From the NCBI GenBank assembly GCA_009693225.1, contig SHXP01000050.1, positions 1-11,555 of the forward strand: a stretch of DNA of 11,555 nt, in the 5' to 3' direction. Both the position numbers and the translations under genes were made by a program. Source of the stretch: Limnohabitans sp. GTDB taxonomy: Bacteria > Pseudomonadota > Gammaproteobacteria > Burkholderiales > Burkholderiaceae_C. This document shows, piece after piece, positions 6,787 through 11,555 of this stretch (positions are counted from its first letter, which is position 1; every line of letters begins with the position of its first letter). The notes under the pieces are model-generated. The model made no database searches. It saw nothing but the letters and a program-made list of their open reading frames with translations, and was not told where the DNA came from.

Positions 6787-7092
6787 TTATTTGAGGCCCA
6801 GAATCCAGGTCACCAGTTTCTTGGATTCAGCTTCATTCACCTGCGGATTGGTCGGCATGGGAATGGCTCCCCAGACGCCTCCTCCTCCTCCGCGCACCTT
6901 GGCGGCCAAGGTATTCACAGCGCTTTTGTCGCCGGCGTATTTTTTAGCCACATCCTTGAACGACGGTCCGACGACCTGTGTATTCACCGAATGACAGGCC
7001 AGACAATTTTTCGTGCCCGCGAGTTTTTCATCTGCGAAAGCCGGCTGACTCAGACACACGGCGGCAAGGATGGCAAACAACACTCGTTTCAT
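6787..7092 (-). CDS. Small class I c-type cytochrome (c551/c552-like)
   Basis: A 101-residue periplasmic electron carrier. The N-terminal 20 residues form a Sec signal peptide ending AFA, with cleavage expected before Asp21. The mature part of about 81 residues is typical for c551-like cytochromes. The heme-binding CLACH lies at 30-34 (His34 proximal ligand) and the likely distal ligand is Met79 in IPMPTNPQ. The ATG at 7092 is chosen over an in-frame TTG at 7107 because AAGGAT (7104-7099) is well placed before it and the signal peptide then starts MKRVL. It follows ilvD on the same strand after 23 bases and is followed by a strong terminator. An odd run of five glycines (69-73), four encoded by GGA, precedes the Met-ligand loop. 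The partner oxidase or reductase is unknown. Confidence 0.92.
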   Translation of the reverse strand: MKRVLFAILAAVCLSQPAFADEKLAGTKNCLACHSVNTQVVGPSFKDVAKKYAGDKSAVNTLAAKVRGGGGGVWGAIPMPTNPQVNEAESKKLVTWILGLK

Positions 7093-7098
7093 TTTCAA

Positions 7099-7104
7099 AT
7101 CCTT
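7099..7104 (-). promoter_or_regulatory. Ribosome binding site that fixes the cytochrome c start
   Basis: AAGGAT on the minus strand ends six bases before the ATG at 7092. It overlaps the region just before the alternative TTG start, which it could not serve. Confidence 0.6.
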
Positions 7105-7115
7105 CAAGAAAATAA

Positions 7116-8810
7116 TCAGAATAAATCAAGCACAGCACCCTTGCTGGCTGTACTGGCATTGTGTGCAAATTTGCTCAGCACACCGCGCGTGTAACGCGGG
7201 GCAGGCGCTTTCCACTGGGCGCGGCGCTGGGCAATTTCCGCGTCCGGGACGTTCAGTTGCAGCAGCAATTGACGCGCGTCGATGGTGATGCTGTCGTCCT
7301 CATGGATCAAGGCAATCGTGCCGCCGGCCGCCGCCTCGGGCGCGACGTGACCGACCACCATGCCCCAGGTCCCGCCGGAGAAACGGCCGTCAGTGATCAG
7401 GCCGACGCTTTGACCGAGCCCGGCGCCGATCAGCGCACTGGTCGGTGCCAGCATCTCTGGCATACCCGGGCCGCCTTTGGGACCGAGGTAACGCAGCACC
7501 ATCACATCGCCCGGTATGATCTTGCCCTCAAGAATGGCTTTGAGCGCGGATTGCTCGTCGTCAAACACCCGGGCCGGGCCGGTGATCACCGGGTTTTTCA
7601 GGCCGCTGATTTTTGCCACTGCGCCCTCAGGCGAGAGATTGCCTTTGAGGATCGCCAGATGGCCCTCGGTGTATATGGGTTTGTCGATGGGGCGGATCAC
7701 TTTCTGGTCAGAGCGCGGTGTATCCGGGATGTCAGCCAGGTTTTCCGCCACGGTTTTACCAGTGATGGTCATGCAGTCGCCGTGCAACAAACCGGCTTTG
7801 AGCAATACCTTCATCACCTGGGGAATGCCGCCAGCCTTGTGCAGGTCGACCGCCAGGTATTGACCGCTGGGTTTGAGGTCGCAAATCACCGGGACTTTTT
7901 TGCGCATGCGCTCAAAGTCATCGATGGTCCAGTCAACTTGCGCGGCATGCGTGATGGCCAGAAAATGCAACACGGCATTGGTGGAGCCACCTGTCGCCAT
8001 GATCACGGTCACAGCGTTTTCAATGGCTTTCTTGGTGACGATATCGCGCGGCTTCAAATCCTTTTTGATAGCTTCGATCAGCACCTTGGCGGCCTGTTTG
8101 GCGGCCTTTTCGATTTCGCCGTGCGGGTTGGCCATGGTCGAAGAGTAGGGCAGCGACATGCCCAGTGCTTCAAACGAGGAAGACATGGTGTTGGCGGTGT
8201 ACATGCCGCCGCAGGAACCGGTGCCGGGAATGGCGCGCATTTCGATCTCGCGCAAATCCGCATCGCTCAATTTGCCGGCGGCGTTTTCACCCACGGCTTC
8301 AAACACGCTGACGATGTTCAAGTCTTTGCCCTTGTAAGTACCGGGCAGTATGGTGCCGCCGTACACATAAATGGCCGGCACATTGGCACGCAGAATGCCC
8401 ATCATGCCGCCGGGCATGTTCTTGTCGCAGCCGCCGACCACCAGCACACCGTCCATCCATTGGCCGCCGACACAGGTCTCAATGCAGTCGGAGATGACTT
8501 CGCGGCTGACCAGAGAATATTTCATGCCTTCGGTACCCATGGACATGCCGTCCGAAATGGTGGGAGTGCCGAAGATTTGCGAATTGCCGCCGGCTTCTTC
8601 AATGCCGGCTACCGCGGCGTCAGCCAGTTTTTGCAAACCGCTGTTGCAAGGCGTGATGGTGGAATGTCCGTTGGCCACGCCGACCATGGGCTTGACGAAA
8701 TCCTTTTCCTGATAGCCCATGGCGTAATACATGGAGCGGTTAGGAGCGCGGGATTTGCCTTCGGTGATGTTGGCTGAACGGCGGTTGATTTTGATGGGAG
8801 AGGTGGCCAT
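7116..8810 (-). CDS. ilvD: Dihydroxy-acid dehydratase
   Basis: Cytoplasmic iron-sulfur enzyme that dehydrates 2,3-dihydroxy-isovalerate and -methylvalerate to the keto acids leading to valine and isoleucine (and leucine). Length 564 residues, normal for the family. Likely cluster ligands are Cys55 (PCNSG), Cys128 (GGCDKNMPGG) and Cys200 (GSCGGMYTANTM); the motif DGRFSGGTWG carries Ser478, the presumed catalytic base. The sequence around CDKNMPGG and MKYSLVSREVI resembles the plant and mycobacterial enzymes known to hold a [2Fe-2S] cluster, so that type is inferred here. Sugar-acid dehydratases such as Edd are related but differ in these blocks. The ATG at 8810 has only a weak Shine-Dalgarno sequence. 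The gene diverges from lgt and is followed after 23 bases by a cytochrome c gene, probably in one transcript. Confidence 0.95.
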   Translation of the reverse strand: MATSPIKINRRSANITEGKSRAPNRSMYYAMGYQEKDFVKPMVGVANGHSTITPCNSGLQKLADAAVAGIEEAGGNSQIFGTPTISDGMSMGTEGMKYSLVSREVISDCIETCVGGQWMDGVLVVGGCDKNMPGGMMGILRANVPAIYVYGGTILPGTYKGKDLNIVSVFEAVGENAAGKLSDADLREIEMRAIPGTGSCGGMYTANTMSSSFEALGMSLPYSSTMANPHGEIEKAAKQAAKVLIEAIKKDLKPRDIVTKKAIENAVTVIMATGGSTNAVLHFLAITHAAQVDWTIDDFERMRKKVPVICDLKPSGQYLAVDLHKAGGIPQVMKVLLKAGLLHGDCMTITGKTVAENLADIPDTPRSDQKVIRPIDKPIYTEGHLAILKGNLSPEGAVAKISGLKNPVITGPARVFDDEQSALKAILEGKIIPGDVMVLRYLGPKGGPGMPEMLAPTSALIGAGLGQSVGLITDGRFSGGTWGMVVGHVAPEAAAGGTIALIHEDDSITIDARQLLLQLNVPDAEIAQRRAQWKAPAPRYTRGVLSKFAHNASTASKGAVLDLF

Positions 8811-8924
8811 GTTATTCCAGTGGTGAAGACAGACAAGATGCAGAGTTTAGCCGCGTCAAACACGGTAAGCCGGCTGGTAATTTCGATTCTGCGAAGTGTC
8901 ACTTGTTTGACGCACAATCTGAGC
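8811..8924. promoter_or_regulatory. Divergent promoter region between ilvD and lgt
   Basis: These 114 bases separate the two start codons and should contain both promoters. TTGACG-like hexamers occur on both strands (for example TTGACG at 8907-8912, +), but none has a good -10 at the right spacing. I saw no leader peptide rich in branched-chain residues and no attenuator hairpin on the ilvD side. Confidence 0.35.
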
Positions 8925-9737
8925 ATGCTGATTCACCCGCAATTAGACCCTGTTGCCCTGTCTCTTGGCCCTGTATCCGTTCACTGGTACGGCATCTCTT
9001 ACCTGGCGGCCTTTGTGTTGTTTGTCTTGTTGGCGCGTTGGCGACTTCAGCACGAGCCCTATGCCACCTTGGCCGGGCAAGGTCTGTGGTCACAGCAGGA
9101 CATAGACGACTTGATGACCTATGGCGTGCTCGGCGTGGTGCTGGGCGGTCGTATCGGTTACTGTTTGTTTTACAAACCCGGCTATTACGCGGCACATCCG
9201 CTGGAGATTGCCTATATCTGGCAAGGCGGCATGAGTTTTCACGGCGGCATGCTCGGCGTCATCAGCGCCATGGCCCTGGCCGCCTGGCGTCGTCAACGTC
9301 CCTGGCTGGAAATCACGGATTTCATAGCGCCTTGCGTGCCTACGGGCCTGGCCGTAGGGCGGGTCGGCAATTTCATCAACGGCGAGTTGTGGGGCCGCCA
9401 GGCTTCTGTGGATTTGCCCTGGGCCATGGTGTTTCCGCAAAGCGGTGCTGCCATGCCGCGGCATCCGTCGCAGATTTACCAGTTCTTGCTCGAAGGCCTG
9501 CTGTTGTTTGCGATTTTGTGGTGGCTGGCGCGCAAACCGCGTCCCACCGGCTGGGTATCCGGGGCATTTTTGACCGGCTACGGATCACTGCGCTTTGTCG
9601 CCGAGTATTTCCGTGAGCCTGATGCGCATCTTGGTTTGTTGGCACTGGGCTTGTCCATGGGTCAGTGGCTGTGTGTGCCTATGGTGCTTGCAGGGCTGGG
9701 ATTTATCGCCTGGTCCAAACGCAAATCCGCCGTTTGA
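8925..9737 (+). CDS. lgt: Phosphatidylglycerol--prolipoprotein diacylglyceryl transferase
   Basis: Inner-membrane enzyme that transfers a diacylglyceryl group from phosphatidylglycerol to the lipobox cysteine of prolipoproteins, the first step of lipoprotein maturation. With the start at 8925 it has 270 residues, the usual length, beginning MLIHPQLDPV. An in-frame start at 8820 would add 35 polar residues that fit no family member and would occupy the promoter region. Family motifs are FHGGMLG with His106, the signature GRVGNFINGELWG (145-157, Arg146, Asn149, Glu154), RHPSQIYQFLLEG (179-191) and YGSLRFVAEYFREPD (219-233, Arg223, Glu227). About seven hydrophobic segments are present. The Shine-Dalgarno sequence is weak. 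It diverges from ilvD and precedes the malonyl-CoA synthetase-like gene by 89 bases. Confidence 0.95.
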   Translation: MLIHPQLDPVALSLGPVSVHWYGISYLAAFVLFVLLARWRLQHEPYATLAGQGLWSQQDIDDLMTYGVLGVVLGGRIGYCLFYKPGYYAAHPLEIAYIWQGGMSFHGGMLGVISAMALAAWRRQRPWLEITDFIAPCVPTGLAVGRVGNFINGELWGRQASVDLPWAMVFPQSGAAMPRHPSQIYQFLLEGLLLFAILWWLARKPRPTGWVSGAFLTGYGSLRFVAEYFREPDAHLGLLALGLSMGQWLCVPMVLAGLGFIAWSKRKSAV

Positions 9738-9803
9738 CAGGCCGCAGACAGACAGCGTGTTCTGCCGGCGCAAAGCCCTCTTCGTGAAAATCCGGACCTG
9801 AGA

Positions 9804-9830
9804 ATGTTTTTTCTTTCACTACAGATATGA
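9804..9830 (+). CDS. Candidate 8-codon upstream ORF overlapping the next start
   Basis: ATG at 9804 opens a frame encoding MFFLSLQI, whose TGA (9828-9830) overlaps the ATG at 9827 in an ATGA arrangement. The malonyl-CoA synthetase start has no Shine-Dalgarno sequence of its own, only a T-rich stretch, so translation could be coupled to this small ORF. The upstream ATG itself has only a weak purine stretch before it. A chance ORF of this size is common. Confidence 0.2.
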   Translation: MFFLSLQI

Positions 9831-11389
9831 ACCACAACCTTTACAGCGCTTTGCGCCAGGGCTTTCCTTCCGACTTGCAACAGATGGCGGTTGAGACCGA
9901 CCAGGGCCTGGCCTACAGCTGGAGCGACCTCGAACGCGGCAGCGCCATGCTGGCTAATTGGATACACAGTTTGCAATTGCCAGCGGTTTCGCGCATTGCC
10001 GTGCAGGCAGAGAAATCGGTGGAAGTGCTGATGCTGTACCTGGCGTGTTTGCGCAGCGGCCATGTGTTTTTGCCTTTGAATCCGGCGTACCAGCACAATG
10101 AAATCGCTTACTTCATCGGCAATGCGGAGCCGGCGCTGGTGGTGTGCACACCGGCCAACTTCGGCTGGATCAGCAAAATTGCTTTTCAGGCTGGCACGCG
10201 GTATGTGGTGACGCTGGACGATCAACGCGGCGGCAGTCTGCTCGAGCGGGCCTCGCGCCACAGCGATGTGCACACGCCGGTAGTTTCAAAACCTGACGAC
10301 CTAGCGGCCATCATTTACACCAGCGGCACCACCGGCCGCAGCAAGGGTGCGATGCTCAGCCACGCCAATCTGCTGAGCAACGTACGGGTATTGAAAGACT
10401 ACTGGGGCTGGCAAAGCGACGATGTGCTGATTCACGCATTGCCGGTTTTTCATGTGCACGGCTTGTTCGTGGCTATCCACGGTGCCTTGCTTAACGGCAG
10501 CAAAATGCTGTGGCACAGCCGCTTCGATCCGCAGCGCGTGCTGGACGATATGCCGCGTGCCACGGTTTTGATGGGGGTTCCCACGTTTTACACACGTTTG
10601 CTGGCCTTGCCGGGTTTGAATGCACAGGTCTGCGCGCACGTGCGCTTGTTCATTTCGGGCTCAGCGCCCATGCTGGTCGACACTTTTGAGAGCTGGCAGC
10701 TGCGCACCGGCCACACCGTGCTGGAGCGTTACGGCATGAGCGAAACCGTTATGCTGACGTCCAACCCGTTCAAACCCGATGAACGTTTCGGCAGCGCCTG
10801 CGTGCGTATAGGCGGCAGCGTGGGTTTTCCGTTACCGGGTGTGAGTTTGCGCATCGTCGGCGACAACGGCGCGGTGCTTGATGCCGGTGAAGTCGGCAGC
10901 ATTCAGGTCAAAGGGCCGAATGTGTTTGCCGGTTACTGGCGCATGCCGGAAAAAACCGCGCAGGAGTTCACCGCCGATGGTTTCTTCATGACCGGCGACA
11001 TGGGCATGGTCGATGCGCAAGGCTATGTGCGCATCGTCGGGCGCAGCAAGGACCTGATCATCTGCGGCGGCTTGAATGTGTATCCGGCGGAAATTGAAGA
11101 CGCATTGAATAACCTGCCCGGTGTGGCTGAGAGCGCGGTGGTCGGTGTGCCGCATGCGGATTTCGGCGAAACAGGCTTTGCGTTTGTGCTGGCCAGGCCC
11201 GGCGTTGAGTTGCAGTCGGATCAATTACTGGCTGCACTGAAAGCCAAACTGGCCAATTTCAAAGTGCCCAAACAATGCCAAGTCGTCAGCGACTTGCCGC
11301 GCAACTCCATGGGCAAGGTGCAGAAAAATCTGTTGCGCGAATTGGCCCTGAAATCGGGGTCAGAGAAATCGGGGTCAGATACCAATTAA
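9827..11389 (+). CDS. Malonyl-CoA synthetase-like AMP-dependent ligase
   Basis: Acyl-CoA synthetase of the ANL superfamily, probably making malonyl-CoA from malonate, ATP and CoA. The sequence closely follows Rhodopseudomonas MatB as I recall it: an N-terminal MNxNL start, NPAYQHNEIAYFI (85-97), PVFHVHGLFVA (206-216) and MGVPTFYTRLL (249-259). General motifs are YTSGTTGRSKG (164-174), ERYGMSET (300-307), TGD (389-391), GRSKD (405-409) and PRNSMGK with catalytic Lys497. Two oddities: about eight extra residues in the loop 316-331 after TSNP, and a C-terminal tail KSGSEKSGSDTN (509-520) encoded by a tandem 15-bp repeat. The start at 9827 fits the family but lacks a Shine-Dalgarno sequence. No decarboxylase or malonate transporter gene lies beside it. 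Another short-chain dicarboxylate or acyl specificity remains possible. Confidence 0.85.
   Translation: MNHNLYSALRQGFPSDLQQMAVETDQGLAYSWSDLERGSAMLANWIHSLQLPAVSRIAVQAEKSVEVLMLYLACLRSGHVFLPLNPAYQHNEIAYFIGNAEPALVVCTPANFGWISKIAFQAGTRYVVTLDDQRGGSLLERASRHSDVHTPVVSKPDDLAAIIYTSGTTGRSKGAMLSHANLLSNVRVLKDYWGWQSDDVLIHALPVFHVHGLFVAIHGALLNGSKMLWHSRFDPQRVLDDMPRATVLMGVPTFYTRLLALPGLNAQVCAHVRLFISGSAPMLVDTFESWQLRTGHTVLERYGMSETVMLTSNPFKPDERFGSACVRIGGSVGFPLPGVSLRIVGDNGAVLDAGEVGSIQVKGPNVFAGYWRMPEKTAQEFTADGFFMTGDMGMVDAQGYVRIVGRSKDLIICGGLNVYPAEIEDALNNLPGVAESAVVGVPHADFGETGFAFVLARPGVELQSDQLLAALKAKLANFKVPKQCQVVSDLPRNSMGKVQKNLLRELALKSGSEKSGSDTN
11351..11380 (+). repeat. Tandem 15-bp repeat forming the 3' end of the ligase gene
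   Basis: Two copies of AAATCGGGGTCAGA plus G or T lie at 11351-11365 and 11366-11380, differing only in the last base. They are in frame and encode KSGSE and KSGSD. ACCAATTAA follows and supplies the stop codon. AATTGG (11340-11345) and CCAATT (11382-11387) flank the pair as an inverted repeat. The GGGGTCAGATACCAATT string resembles dispersed repeats that I recall in proteobacterial genomes, some near REP-associated transposases, but I cannot confirm that here. Confidence 0.7.
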
Positions 11390-11406
11390 ATCCCGACAAA
11401 AAACCT

Positions 11407-11555
11407 GGGTGGTTTCAAGTCCGAAGTGCAACATTGGGTTGAGAGGGCTGAAGTATAGACTTCCAATAAGCTTGGAAGTCAAATGAGTCTTCAGGCAAGA
11501 AGAGTTCAGCCGGGCATTTCCAGCCCAGTGACTTTCTGGGGCGTGTATTCAAGCG
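11407..11555 (-). mobile_element. 3' end of a second IS30-family insertion sequence, cut by the window edge
   Basis: This is the inverted counterpart of the element at 1-145. The shared terminal block GGGTGGTTTCAAG (11407-11419) and the conserved GAAGTGCAAC just inside it match the left element with few differences. Both elements point their transposase 3' ends toward the interior of the window. The boundary lies only about 18 bases beyond the ligase stop codon. Confidence 0.75.
11415..11555 (-). CDS. IS30-family transposase, C-terminal fragment
   Basis: The last 46 codons are visible, ending in TGA (11417-11415); the rest lies beyond the window. The peptide begins RLNTRPRKSLGWKCPAELFL, the IS30-type C-terminal signature. 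Ten of the 44 residues aligned with the left copy differ, several of them radical (for example Ala-Val to Phe-Gln), so the two are not recent duplicates. The fragment is cut only by the window edge. Confidence 0.8.
   Translation of the reverse strand, partial: RLNTRPRKSLGWKCPAELFLPEDSFDFQAYWKSILQPSQPNVALRT

Noticed and set aside
7161..8777. 538-codon plus-strand ORF opposite ilvD
   Set aside because: Shadow of ilvD in the reverse complement frame; no domain is recognisable.
8820..8924. 35-codon N-terminal extension of lgt
   Set aside because: It does not resemble Lgt N-termini and fills the divergent promoter region; the start at 8925 gives the normal protein.
9734..9762. Perfect TTGACA overlapping the lgt stop codon as a promoter for the ligase gene
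   Set aside because: No -10-like hexamer lies 16-18 bases downstream, so it is probably chance.
138..11406. Undescribed defence, biosynthetic or mobile gene system between the IS elements
   Set aside because: All nine full-length genes but one (458-1081) belong to known families, mostly core metabolic or envelope ones, with no shared novel architecture.

Overview
The window looks like an ordinary chromosomal segment of a betaproteobacterium, most likely of the order Burkholderiales. This rests on moderately high GC, the protein sequences (acetyl-CoA synthetase, IlvD, Lgt, MatB-like ligase, class I fumarase) and the order UPF0114 - fumarase - murI, which I recall from that order. No phage, CRISPR, tRNA or rRNA gene was seen. 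It holds nine full-length genes, one possible small ORF, and the truncated ends of two IS30-family insertion sequences.

Layout. Positions 1-145 are the 3' end of an IS30-type transposase gene (+ strand). Positions 146-457 hold little: one 42-codon candidate ORF (270-398) and an extended -10-like promoter directly before the next gene. Positions 458-1081 (+) encode a conserved protein of unknown function. It converges on a three-gene minus-strand cluster, transcribed UPF0114 membrane protein (4215-3601), class I fumarase (3573-2023), glutamate racemase murI (1928-1101). Divergent from this cluster is acetyl-CoA synthetase acs (4387-6360, +). The stretch 6361-6786 has no convincing gene but contains three hairpins, one a clear intrinsic terminator for the minus-strand cytochrome gene. 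The minus-strand pair ilvD (8810-7116) and a small class I cytochrome c (7092-6787) are 23 nt apart and probably cotranscribed. Divergent from ilvD is lgt (8925-9737, +), followed by a malonyl-CoA synthetase-like ligase (9827-11389, +). That ligase ends inside a tandem 15-bp repeat. Positions 11407-11555 are the 3' end of a second, divergent IS30-type transposase gene on the minus strand.

Function. Most genes are core metabolism or envelope genes: acetate activation and the TCA cycle (acs, fumarase), branched-chain amino acids (ilvD), peptidoglycan (murI), lipoprotein maturation (lgt), periplasmic electron transfer (cytochrome c) and malonate activation (matB-like). They do not form one obvious system, and I see no strong evidence of an undescribed one. 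The points worth checking are the inverted IS30 pair, the repeat-derived C-terminus of the malonyl-CoA synthetase-like protein, the RNA structures next to start and stop codons, and the two starts without a Shine-Dalgarno sequence (458 and 9827).
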